Shown in pieces: positions 12,608 to 64,000 of a stretch of 64,000 nucleotides of DNA; the stretch's first letter is position 1, and every line of letters begins with the position of its first letter. Under the pieces are notes generated by a model that saw only the letters and a program-made list of their open reading frames with translations, was not told the origin of the DNA and made no database searches. The stretch lies in the NCBI GenBank assembly GCA_024036415.1, contig JAMWET010001220.1, positions 372,001 to 436,000 on the forward strand. Reading direction: 5' to 3'. The DNA comes from Prochilodus magdalenae. Lineage: Eukaryota > Chordata > Actinopteri > Characiformes > Prochilodontidae. The translations under genes and the position numbers were made by a program.

Positions 12608-15231
12608 CGTGTCTCCTAGACTTGTCAGTGTAGTTTAATACAGCGGATAACTTATTATGGACTCAAAATTAAACAAAACGTCACTGAACAGCTAAACACA
12701 GCAAGCAGCCATTTTAGAAAACAGGGCCTACCTTTAGTCCTAAGCTAAGATCTGACAAAGTCAAATAAGATTTTTCACAAATCCATATTACAGTAGCATA
12801 TCTTACAGTTACAAATTATATCTTATCTTATAACATCTTATCTCAAGTTAGAAAATGTTAAACTATTCAACTGAGATTGAAGTTGTCTATGTAATGTCTA
12901 TAGTGTACAGTGATAAAGATAAAGTTAGTAAGTGTTATTCTGTTATTCACTCCTAACTGAAGTTATCAAGGTATAACAACCCCATGTGTTTAAAAAGGTC
13001 TAAAATGGATATAAAATGTTTTTGGGTTAGGTTTAATAGTTAACAGGAAGTCATACTGTGATGTAAACAACAACCTTAACAGAGACCTATATGTAATTTG
13101 AGAGAGATTAGGGAAGCTTTCTACAGAAAAGAGTTGGGTGATTGGCCTCTAGTGTTTTAGCAACATTTACCTCATAGCTCAAGTGAAAAGAGGCTAATTT
13201 TAGACACCAAAGATCTTGCCCAATCAAATGTATCTGGGGTAAATAGAAATGGATGTGATTTAAGTTGGAAATTAGATTTTCTTTTCTCACCAAAGCAAAA
13301 AATTCAGGATCTGTGGCTTGCAACCTTTTAAAGAGAAGCTACCTGTCTTTTTTCTTCCTTTTTTTCCTTCTGCTTTTTCTGTGGGAGGAGAATGAATAGG
13401 CTGCATAATCGTGACAAGTTTTGTAAAGTACATAGGATAAGGGTAAATGGTCAAGGAGCGAAGGGGTCAGCGAAATGATGTCACTTCCCCTGCAGGGCCA
13501 CAGAAGTTGTTAATGGGGGCTAGAAGGTGAGGATCTAACTATACTTCAAGGCACATACCATACCAGCCCACAAGTCCAGTGTTCTCTCTCTGTACAAGCG
13601 CCCTCTGCTAGACCATTGCATTCAGGGTCAAACAGACTATGATTAGCACAAACAAAAATAAGCGCCGTCACATTTTCATTCAAATCTATTTTTTTTTTGT
13701 TTTTCTTTTTTGGAATAAAACAGCAACACTGACAATAAATAAGATGATAAAAATAGCACAGATAACAATAATACTCACACAATACAGTGAAGATTGCATA
13801 ATCAAAAGGACAAGATGTTTTTGGCACAAAAAGAAAGTGAACAAGGGATCTTGTGATTGCGTGAACCTGTCAAACAGTCCATGCTTGCGCTCCACTGAAC
13901 ACGATTGTCCCTAAAGACTACAAGCTAGCACGTAGTAACACACAAACACCTCCGAAGGCTCTTGTAGCTGTCGTTGTGCTTGACGCATTGCTATTTTTTT
14001 GTTTCTCAATGTCTCAGCCTTGGCAAGACTTTGTCAATAGGAGGCAACCACTGACTGATGAGTAGACAGTTAAAAACATTGTCAATGAGCAAAAAAGGAC
14101 ATAAGCAGTGCAAGACATTAAGAAACAAGATGACTGCAGAGGGGTACACATTACAGTGGGGGGGTTTGTCTGGTATTGCATACCTTTGCAGTCCCCCTAT
14201 TTTTTCCATAATCAACTTCCCTATATTTTCTTCTTATATTCTTACTGGCGATTTAAATAATTTAGATTTTTTAAAATTCATTTTATCCTTCCTTTTTATA
14301 TTAGACCTTTTGAAAGCGGGGAGATATAATTATGAACATAAAGAAATTAACAGAGCAAAACAAAACCAACTATAAATGCCCAAAGTCCAGCCATTAACAA
14401 TGACTGAAACTCATATAGCCTCTTCTTTCTGTTTCAGCAGGCAATGTGCAGTGCAACGCATACATGTTCAGTTCATCTCTCCTGTTGATATTTATCGCTC
14501 ATAGAAAAATAAATCAATCAAAGCATGGGACGATAAGCCTCATATGTACTGTACATCACGCATATAAAATAACTTTTGTATATACATATAAACAACAATG
14601 ACAAAAACCAACAAAGGAACCAATCACACAAGCAACCTGTACACTATACACCTGAATAGAAGACAGGCAAGAGGTACTGAAGTGTATGGCTTGATAGGAA
14701 ATACTTCCTTTTATATACACATACATGAACTTAATATACTTAAATCTATTATGTACTTAAATATCCCTGGAATCATGACAACGGTGCGTGATGAGCACAC
14801 CACACCATCTCTGTCTCAGTTTCTGACCTGGCTGCCGAATTACGACCCGACAGCCGTCTTCACTAAGCCCACAAGGAGTTCTGCTTTGGTGACCTTAAAT
14901 AGAATGTAGGTTCTTATAAAGTTCAATCGTAAGATGTAAGATCAAGGGTGCTTATCCCCGACAACCCAGGCTGGACCATGGGCAAACCGCCTGACGTAGC
15001 AGTTACTTTTTGGGAGACCAGGTGCTTAGGGCTGGGACTGTGGGCTGCTTGCTCTTCATAGCATCCCGCCTCACCATGCTCCAGGTCCTTTTGGAAACAG
15101 AATCATCACAGCTGCGATCCTTCCTATACCCCATCTTGCTTCGGTTGGTCTCCTGTCAAATGCTCATTGACACTCAGCCCACTGCTAGATGGACCACATT
15201 GCCAGGACTCAGTAGTACCCTCGAACCAGAG

Positions 15232-54059
<38,828 letters not shown>

Positions 54060-55992
54060 TTAGGGCTGTGGCAACAATGTTGGACAATGGTGGACTGTGG
54101 TGCCACAGGGATTCACATCCTGTTGAATCACTATTCATAAACTGTGACCATTGCTGGCAGACTGTCCTATCACTTTTGCAGAGTTTGGGTTTTGCAGCAA
54201 GATCCGAGAAGTATATTTCATGCAAGTGTGCAGGTTTTGCAAACAGCATTCTGTGTGCCGTAGTAAGTGACAATCTAAAACTCTCCAGTATTTCCTCGAA
54301 AGCAGTTCAGTGCCTACACACCACATCTTCTGTGCAGCCTTTTCATTTTACGCAACAAGCAAAGCAGCATGCTCCTCAACCGTTGACATGTTTGTTGTTG
54401 CAGATTTTAGACTGACGCAACGGCAAGTTTACAAACACTCAGTATCACCCTCCTCATTGCTGAGGTTTATAACCACTACAGTAAGATACGAACACATGTG
54501 GAGTATGTTCACTATATGTCCAAAAGTACAGTTACTCCTTCTCATTAGTGAATGTACTAATAAAAGGTGAACCAATAACTGAAACAGATGTTCTATCACA
54601 CTCAGACCATTTGTATCATATGCAATTGAATGGGATGCTCGGGAGTCAGTATACCCAAAGTCAAGTGGGTATGCAATCAATGCAATCAAACTATCACAGC
54701 ATTATTTTAGCAGAGTAGTGGATGCTTTTCTTGTAATGAAAGATAGAGAATTATGTCTTACTAATAAACATTGCGCCAGTAGGTGTCTACAAACTTTTTG
54801 ACATATAGTGTACACTAGTTGTGCGTGCAATATGTTGGTACAGTGCTGTCAATTAATTTATTTTGTTGTATTTTTTTATTTTTTTCCAGAATTCCAAAGA
54901 CAATATGGACTACACATGTAGACCCTCCTAAAGGAATGTCTGATTAGCTCCCACCTATGTTAATATTGTCTACAGTCCAATGTTCTTCCACCCACCTCCC
55001 CCACAGATACACCTTAAGCTGCTCAAGGACATTATGGCCCAAGCATGGCTGCTTCAGACCAGCACTGGACAGACATCTCATCTCACAGCTGAATGCACAC
55101 TCTCTCTGTCTCTCTCTCTCTCTCTCCCCTTCTCCCTTGTGTTCCTTTCCCAATCTCCCTTCCCTCTCCCTCTTCCGCTCTCTCTCCCTCCATTATCTTC
55201 TTTTTTCAATCTCTCATTCTCATGCCCTCAATCTCTCCCTGAACCCTGCTCCATTTCTCTATTTCTTATCTTTCCCTCCACCATGCTACTCTCTGTCCTT
55301 CTGGAATTTTCTTCTTCCTAGCTACTGGTCTCACATTTTTTCATCGCCACGCGTCAGACCTGAGACTTTAATGAACGAAAACAGACTTGTGGCTCCAGCC
55401 TTGGTCAGTGATTGACACTCGGTCTTCAAATGCTTTGGCTTTACACATTTAGCTGTACAGCTGCAGTCAAACAAACAAAATCCAACGGCCCTCTGTTGCC
55501 GGCAGGTAAACACTTCATCTTAATTATGGGGAATGACACAAAGATGTATAGACTACATTACCCTATACCCTGAGAGCTCTCACTCCACTCTCAAAGGGTT
55601 CCTGTTTGCCTTGGCCCTGTAATAAATGTAGCCGTGCTGCAATCTGCCTCGCGCCTGCTCCGCTGTGTGTTTAACTAGACAAAGATGAGTAATTGACCAT
55701 TCAGAACAACGCCTCTGTAACTGCCTGCTGATTGTCCATTATCTGTTATGGGGAGTATGAGCGGGAGAAAACATACTGATTGAAAACGGCTTAAACTGTG
55801 TTCCCATTATCCTGCCGGCTCCCTTGACAAAGAGACCCAAGTGCCTGTACATCCTTTCCCCAAAGTCAGAACCACGGACTAGCACATGAATATGTATGAG
55901 TGCGTATGTGTGTTTATGTGAGGATGTGTGCAAACAACGGACATATATGGAACACAGTTGCTAAGGTCGAGGATCGCAATGCCTTAAGCTTA

Positions 55993-56039
55993 CTGTGTTA
56001 GCTCATAGCTCACTGTATTAGCTCATAGCTCACTGTATT
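55993..56039. repeat. 20-bp tandem duplication
   Basis: CACTGTATTAGCTCATAGCT is repeated about 2.3 times. Confidence 0.85.
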
Positions 56040-57206
56040 CCATCATGGAAAGTTTGTTTTTCATTGAAAATAATGTGATTAAAAACACTGTGACTTTTGC
56101 TGTAGATGAGCTACCACTGCACATTTCTAGGTTCTCTTCAGCCCAGCTGTATGCACACATGCATCCTGACTTGTAATGTGCAGTTCTCCCAATGTTTCCT
56201 TTGTTGCCAAGGGATCTGGTTGGCAGCACTTGCCTTAAATATATCACTGGTTTAGCTATGCCACATCAAAACCCGGCATGCTCATGTACATTTAAAACCG
56301 TACCCTATAATATAACATTTGGTTTAAGTTTTTTTTTTCTGCATAATTCAAAAGTCATTCCAATTGGTTTGATGTGAAATAGCACACTATGCAAAAACAT
56401 ACCAGTATCAGGAACAACACTAGCAATGCCTTCAATGCAAATGTATACATTTCATTTACAATCCAAAATGACTAGTGAACACCTTGCGTGTGCCTTTCTG
56501 GCATGCTTTCAAAAATGCATTTGCATTGGCCAAAACCATATCATAATACTGTGAGATAATATCTCAGGTAATATATTCATTTCTCTGTGAGGTGGTTTTT
56601 AGACGCATTGAACTCGTTGGATATCTGGTTCCTATCACCACTAATGTAAACAATTCTGACTCATTTCACGAAAGCTCCTCTGAATACGTTTGTGGCTTTG
56701 TGCTTAATATCTCAACGAGTTAATTACGTAGAAAATGGTAGAACTGTTTTCCTTCCAGGAGGGGGGTACCAACCATTTTTTAGAAGGTTAGAGCAATGAT
56801 AACAAGGACCAATGAAAAGCCTTAGCCCTGTCGAGGGCAATCACATTAACTCAGAGAGACTAAAGCCAGCCATGAATAGTCTAATGTATACACTCCAAAG
56901 TGCAGTTCTGTCCCCTGGCAATGGCACAGGGAGGGGCACGGGTGGGTTGTTGTGTTCGACACTGGCACAAGCAGAAGCAGAGGGGCATGCTTTAATTGTG
57001 ATGGTTGGAGGAAAGGACAACCAAAGCCCCACCCCCACCCCCCTTCCTTCGTCCTGTCTCCCTGGATAGCTGTGGGCAACACCTTGAGTCAGGGGCGGGG
57101 GGCAGAATAGGGTTTCAGACAGCACACAGAGGGGAGAGGACATGGTCATGCCAGCCCCCACCTCTTACCCATCTACATTAATCAACTAATCTGCTTCATT
57201 ATTAAG

Positions 57207-57312
<106 letters not shown>

Positions 57313-60300
57313 CCCTTTGCATTTGTGTTTTTATTGTGTTAATTATACAGATATTTCAAAATCTTGTAACTCATAACATGTAACGCAACTTATAACTCAC
57401 GTTTACTCATGGTATTTTTTTCCCACCTGCTAGCTCAGTCCCCCGTCACACAATGCTACTGACTGAAAGTTAGAACATGCTTCCTCTCAGACATGTAGAA
57501 GCCAGCATCCGCATCTTTTACACTGCTGCTAACGCAACATCACTGGACAGCTGAATGCACTTGATGGAGAATGCTAACCGTCAATTCTGTTACGTCAGCC
57601 AACAGATGCCCACATTAGCTAGCAGCATGCTGAGTGATGGGGGGACGAGGGAGGGCCAGTCTAAAGAGGACAATTGAGGACAATTATGTTCTCTTGGACT
57701 CTTTGACTGTGGCATTGCCAGGGATTGGCCTTGCGATTTCGCAACAGTAAGGCCAACACTTAGACATTTGAGCTGCCCATTACATTGTGTGAGAACTACT
57801 TGACAAATGGACTAAAATGAACTAAAATCAAATCTTGTTACATTAATCTGAACATTTTCTTGTAGGTTTGCCAAAGATTTGCCAAAAGTAGTGGTGATTT
57901 TTAGCACGACATCACAATTTGCAACAATTGATGAAAAACAGGCTAATACTTTCATATAGATTGTAAATCAATCTCTGTAAACACCTTGATTGATACCATT
58001 TTGAAATTTTAGATGCATTGTGCTGTTGTTAGGGATAGTAATGAGACTCTTCCCATTCCTTCAGGTCTCTACATCTCTTTCTTTTCTGTCTCTCAGACAG
58101 GCGCACTCACACTTCCACAGTCTCACCCCTAAAAAGGTTGAACCATTAAGGCCTTACTGTTGCACATAACCACACTGCTACATCCTCTCTCCACATCATT
58201 TTCCTTTCCTGCCTCTCCAACCCTAATGAACCATTCACACATATACACATACGCGCGTGTAGACCTGGACCAAAAGCGGAGCAAAGTAGCTGGCTAGGGG
58301 TTTCTGCCAAGCAAAGCAAGACAGCTGAGTGGAGCAGAGGTCCAGGGTGCGAGAACACGGATGGAGCTCACGCCGCTGTTTGTTTAGCAGCTTATTAAAA
58401 GGATGACACGGGCTTCACCGAGCTAAGCCAACGTTCGTAACGGCCTGTTTCCCCCGCGACCCCCCTCCTTCAGACCACGTTTATTTACGGCTCTGGTAGA
58501 GGGCCCTAAGCTGTGCCAGCGGAGTGCTTCTGTGGACGCTTAAGAAAATCGGGTCATGTGCATCCTAATCGGCGCCGAACCCTGACAGCGATGGAGATTA
58601 ATCCTATTATAGAATTAAAGGTGGGGGAGTCGAGGGGGGTGTAATCACCCTCGCTTACCTCTGCGCAAACATATACACACACACACACAAACACGCACAC
58701 GCACAAACATGCAAATGTGTGAACTGCTTTCTATCAGCATGTGCTTTCACTGAGGTTCTTGTTCTTACAACTACAGTGACAACATCCACATTCATCTTCA
58801 ACTTTCCAAGAAACACATCCCTTTGCCTAAAACACACACTCATATTCCGCAAGCATCTGTACCCACCCACACATTCGATGACCAATATGATAATCAGTCC
58901 AGCATGTATTTTTGGGCAGCTGCCCTAACTATAACCAAAACAGGAAAAGCAGGAGCAGTAATAGTCATTCAGCTACAGGATCCAGAGATGCCTATGACTG
59001 TGCAGATGTCATGAGGACTGGAGGGGTAGTAGTGACCAGGACAGGACAAGTGGGAAACAAGCTATGGTCCAGCTAAGCCATGTTTCAGTATAAAAGTGTG
59101 TGGGGGAAGTTATTACAGAGTTATCATTCAGTAATAAAAAAACAAACTACAAGGCAATTCTATGATGCAGACTGGATGGGTAATACATACAGACACTTTG
59201 GGCCTTATGGTGGACCAACATATATAGCGCAGTAAACACAGCATGTCTCTCTTAGTGAAGACAATAGAAAAAGCCACCTAGGTCCACAAAGACACATCCA
59301 GTGTGAACAGTTTTGCTGTACTAAGCAGGGGTTAGCTACCCATGCTGAGGGAACCACACTGGGCACAGTTTGTCAGCACTCCACCGGACATGAATGGGTC
59401 GGCCCTACAGCAGAAAGGAGGCAGGGGTACTCCAGGACACGGCTTGAGAAATCCTGGCATATGGTATTGGTAGAAGTTACACTGCTCTAAGGTCTGTTTT
59501 GTGGTCTCCCCAATGTTGGTTAGGCTTTGATTAGGGCGGGGCGAGCTAGTCTACCATCAGCATAAACAAGCCAGTGTCAAGAAGAGACAATAAGACATGG
59601 CATGTGTGACCTGGATTAGCTCTAGGGGGTGTTGCTATGGCCATGCTTGAATGCTACGCACCTGTTCACTGCTCCCACACTGATTAATCACAGGGTACTC
59701 CACATCCATACTAATCGACAGGACTCTGAAACCAGTTGCTATGTGTCTTTACAGGAAAGCCAAAACAACAACAACTGCTCAAGGTTTCATAGAGACACAA
59801 GTGGAACAGCAGGGACAGACATGCTATAAAGGGTGATGGTGCTAGAGTCATTACCACGACTTGCCCTTAATATAAATCCATGGAAATAAAAAGGTGATTC
59901 ATTCAAAACCAGACCCGCAAATACAGAAGGGAAAGCCATCGCCTGTCAGTCACTGAAGGTTCCCAGCTTGAACGTGTGATTCCAGGAAAAACCAACTGGT
60001 ATAGAGCCTTTCCATTACGCAGAAGTTCTTTAAACCTCTTTAGAAAGATTCACACTCACACATCTCATTTACAGTAATAGTTCTTTAGAGAACCATCCAT
60101 CAAAAGGCTCTTTAGGGAAAGAGTGCTTTTTACCACCTAAGTATAGAAAAGCTAACCCCCAAATTAAACAGTGGCATGGCTAGGCTATATAGAAGGAACC
60201 AGTGAGAATGGCATGAAGGAACGGTATGCCATCGGCAGATGTGACAGCTGGAGGATGTGACTAGCTCACACACACACACTTACATTTCTCAGTGACACAT

Positions 60301-63151
60301 ACTCCCAGGCACACACAGACAGAAAACATTCACCGTAAGAATTTCAAATGGTGAGTGCAGAGGAAAATGTGTACATTTTGGCCCTCGTCAGCTCGCAGCT
60401 CGCTAACATGTGGCGTGGGCTTGGGAAGCTCTCAGCATGCCAGTGTGATCCAAGAGAAACAATTGTCTTGGTTCCACAAGCTTGGCGCTGGAAGCTGGCG
60501 GCTGCGCTACAGGAGGAAAGAAATCGACTCTATAGGTGGTGAAACTCTGCAAGAGCAAAACAACAGCGAGGCTGACTCAGACTCACCCAGCAAAAACATC
60601 CCGCCAGCGTTGTGCGAATCACAAAACTCTCCTCTCCTTTCTCTCACTCCTTTCTTTTCCCCCCCCACACAAAACAGATGTTAAATGGAGGGTCGGAAAA
60701 CGGAGCGGTAAATCACGGCGCCTCACGCTCCCATGTCCCAGAGAGTGAGAACCAGATGAACGAAGCTGGCCCTCAGACAAGCGGCTCGTGCTCTAACGGC
60801 AGCTAACTAGAACTTCGTCGGGTCTCTGAAGACGAAACGGAACAGAGCGGCCGGTTGGCGCTTCTCACCCAGAGACTCGGAGCGCACTTCCTCGCTGTAA
60901 AAAAGCAGAAGGAATTTCAAATGGCTACTAAAGTGGGGGGATTTCCTTATAACAGTCAAAGTCATCTTGAACGCATTAGACCAACTGGTAGCCAAACATT
61001 CTTGCTGGTTTGGAGCCGGCTTGGGACGGCCGGCTCTGTTTTCGGGACGTCCTGGGAGGAGGGCGGCTGAAGAGGAGGTGGACCCCCTCCAGGGCTGAGC
61101 CTGTGTGTGTATGTCTGTGTGTGTGAGTGAGTGAGTGTGTGTGTGTGTGTTTAGAGGGGGCGGGTAAGCTGTCTGATCAGAACCAGAGTAAGCAAAGTTG
61201 GAACAATTCCAACACATGAGTGGGAAGAGGGCAAAGGGGGGGGTGAAGCACACGCCTCCAACACTCCACTCTGCATGCTTGTGGAGTGAGTTTGGTGGAT
61301 GTGGTCAGTCCGGGGGTGGCGAAGAGGACGAAGAAGGGAGGGAGGGAGGAAGGGTGTGTTAGCAACTGTAGGCTGGTCTACGGGAGAGGGAGAAAGGAGC
61401 AAAAAAGGCACTGGAGGAGATAAGGACTGAGGAAGTGGTGTGTGTGTGTGTGAGAGAGAGAAAGAGAGAGAGAGAGAGAGACAGAGTTGTGGCTATTTGC
61501 TTTAGGGTTGACAGCCAATGTTTGTGCGGTGGCTTGGTGGTTAGCCACTCAAACTCAAATCAAAGAGAGCGGGGTATAGAGGATTCTTGGACTTTGTAGT
61601 CTAATGTAAATAAAAAATGAGAGCAGAAGGTCAACCTAGCCTTGCAAACCATTTTCAAACAATCTGTTTACATTAGCTGTTTACATAAGTTGACATAACT
61701 GTGATAAGGGAGGCCGAACCTCAACAAATCAAAGAAATCAAACGGCCAGTCCCAACCAAATGCCTCATAAAGAGGACCAATTTAAAGTTTTATTATAGAA
61801 AGGTATCCCTGTCAAGAAACACCCCAGCGTTTTCAATTTTAATAGTTAATAGTTTCATTGTAACTAATAGGGGAATAAATGAAGCGCGGTGAAGTAACTG
61901 CCTGCTGGCTTTTATTATAAAAGTTGACTGTTTCAGTTGTGTTTTAAGTCAGGAGTCAAACAGCTTTCAGTTTTCACAAAGAAGGTATAACACAGACAGA
62001 GATCAGGTCATAAAATATAAAAATGCTGGACTTTTATTATAAACTCTAAGAACCCATCAACAAATCCATGATTGCATTCCCTTCTCTCATAACGTTATAC
62101 TGTACCTTGTATATTAGGTCTACAGTTTTTACTGCATAATTAGACAACTATTAATGTGTGGGGTTTAAGGGGTTAACAGTGCAAAGGCTGTCAAATGGCT
62201 ACAGTCAGATAGACAGCTTGCGTTTGAAAGCTTGATCATGACAGGCTTCCGATATCCATGGAGCCAGCCAAGCCGGGCTCATATGGACTGTGTGTGAACG
62301 CATGTGTGAGAATGTGCAAGAGCAAGCGTCTGTGTGTGAAACGCGAGGGAGGGAGGGCGGACACATCTGCAGCCCTGACAAGCAGGACATGAGGGAGCAC
62401 ATGCAGCGCTCTTCTACCTACTGCGCCAGCCTCGGCCCCTGGGGGCACCGGGCTTCAGCTTTACCACAATTAATCATTTATAGGGGCCTGTCTGCACACA
62501 CAGCTTTCTCATTGTCAGGAGCTCCAGCGTTTGTCACTCCCGTGCCAGCAGCCAAACGGCAAACGGACAGCCGTCTGGCGGCAGAGTCCCGTGGAAGAAG
62601 CGTTTTTATGGGTGCGGTAAATATTTGTGGGGGGGCTGACGGGCCTGCGTTGGGGAAGATATTTGCAGAGGCTTCGAGCGGCAGGAAGTGCAGCATCTAA
62701 AGGACAATGAGAGCTTTCACGACAAGACCCTGAAGGGCCTGAGGAAACAGACAGAATGTGCTGTGTTCACAATAGTCATCTAATCACTATTTGCAACATT
62801 AGAAAATCAATGGCACTGTAGAATACATTATGATGGGGAACTGGGTTTGATTCAAGGACTTAATTGGATCCAGTTGTTTCAATGCAGATTTGCTCGTCAC
62901 TCTGCAATAGCTGTCATATTCCAATGGATAGAACTACACTGTCAGAAGGGTACTGACTTGTTAACCTCTAGTTAAAGTCACACAAGTTCCCTGGGATCCA
63001 AGGACCTAGGGTTAGGGTTCTGAATATATAAATTTGATGATACCTTTACAGTGATAGCTGGTTTGCGTTGAAAAGTTCAGAGTGTAGTTTCAATGGAATG
63101 GTCCAGTGGAAGAATCTTCCAATGGATGGTTAGATGTGTGAGGTTATAATG

Positions 63152-63392
63152 TAGGGTTGTAACAATACAATTTGTTTCGATTCACGATACTCTGTCAGTG
63201 ATTTGGTTTTGGTTGAAAAAACTGTTCACATGTTTGCACAGCTTTCCAATGACACTAGAGCTGCAATGCAGGAGAAATGCTGATGAGTTAGATACTGAAC
63301 CAGTCCATTCTCCATGAAGCATTATCACACCTCCACAAAGCACAATTTTACATCCCAATGTCACGATTTCAAGACGCATCGTTACACCCCTA
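63152..63392. mobile_element. hAT-like MITE
   Basis: Ends TAGGGTTGTAACAATAC on the left and the complement of TAGGGGTGTAACGATGC on the right (14 of 17 match). The inside has the CGATTCACGATAC wording of fish hAT-type miniature elements. About 241 bp, with no coding sequence. A clean 8-bp target duplication is not visible. Confidence 0.6.
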
Positions 63393-64000
63393 GTATGATA
63401 CAAAGGTTGTTTGCAAGGTTTGGGTGGTATGATAAAGATTTACACCATGATAGTTGTATTTTAGGGGGACCAGCTGGTTAGTGTCATGGGAGATTGAAAG
63501 AGTGGAAAGCAGAGCATGGACATTGGTTTGCAAATGGACAGTACCAGTATTTTGAGATGATACAATTGTCCCTACCAATATTTTGACACCCCCATGTAAA
63601 TCTGGGGTCAGAACCATATTTGCTTCATTTTTAGCACAGGTACCTTCACATCACTCACAAAGTCCCAAGTGTAGCGCTAGCTTTAGATAATTCTGATGTG
63701 CCTGGCTGAAAGAGAGGGGGCTTTCTGAATGATCACATCATGACCTGGAAATACTGAACTTGCTGCCAGACACATGAGGAGGTGAGAGCTGATCAGTATG
63801 CTAATAGCAAGTTATCAGTGCTGTTAGTCCATATTTGTCAAAAATGGGTGTAAAATGTAGTATTTCAGTTGACTTGATTCCCTTTACTCCCTTTACTCAG
63901 CACTGCAAGAACATGTTGTACCCAGAGTGTATGTAACACATAATAGGTTCATCACTTTCAAAATCATTCTTGTACTGTGGTGTGTGGCACTGCTTTGCTA

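Larger units (their letters stand above)
11435..15231 (-). other. bahcc1: probable bahcc1 3' UTR
   Basis: About 3.8 kb of AT-rich sequence after the stop codon without another gene. Two minus-strand AATAAA signals occur (plus-strand positions 12602-12607 and 11449-11454). A SINE begins a further 180 bp downstream, which suggests the transcript ends before it. The extent is inferred; no transcript evidence is available. Confidence 0.35.

Overview
The window reads as nuclear DNA of a teleost fish, most likely an otophysan such as a characin, catfish or relative; the species level is a guess. The evidence is a vertebrate split gene with GT..AG introns, dense CA/GA microsatellites, and several repeats typical of fish genomes: a Tc1/mariner remnant, a tRNA-derived SINE with an L2-like tail, a long foldback element and a hAT-like MITE.

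One protein-coding gene can be supported. It is bahcc1 (BAH domain and coiled-coil containing 1), on the minus strand. I traced 26 coding exons from 53992 down to a stop codon at 15234-15232. All 25 exon junctions agree in phase, and the joined exons give 8252 nt, i.e. 2749 complete codons after two bases of a split codon, plus the stop. The start codon and roughly the first 60 residues expected from the family are not here and should lie beyond 64000. Teleosts may carry a and b copies; I cannot tell which this is.

Layout. 1-11434: intergenic DNA downstream of the gene, rich in repeats (Tc1/mariner deletion derivative 371-911, foldback palindrome about 5230-6145, LTR-like remnant about 9840-10222, SINE 11030-11251). 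About 11435-15231: probable 3' UTR. 15232-30062: exons for the basic/acidic linker, one AT-hook, the Tudor-like reader region, the Ser-rich region and the C-terminal BAH domain. 34620-45305: exons for the low-complexity N-terminal half, the conserved central blocks, the coiled coil and the main AT-hook. 45306-53815: an 8.5 kb intron with a 2.3 kb minisatellite of 54-bp units. 53816-53992: the most upstream exon in the window. 53993-64000: an upstream intron with microsatellites, a MITE and several unique GC-rich blocks that could be regulatory.

Family knowledge places the product in the nucleus as a chromatin reader and silencing factor. The BAH module is reported to bind H3K27me3, and the Tudor-like block and AT-hooks would add histone and DNA contacts. 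I see no operon, CRISPR, phage or other new defence-type system. The most notable non-coding structures are the 54-bp minisatellite, a faint 46-bp tandem array in the intron before exon 9, the foldback element, a tandem NAGNAG splice acceptor, and an RFX X-box-like site in an intron.
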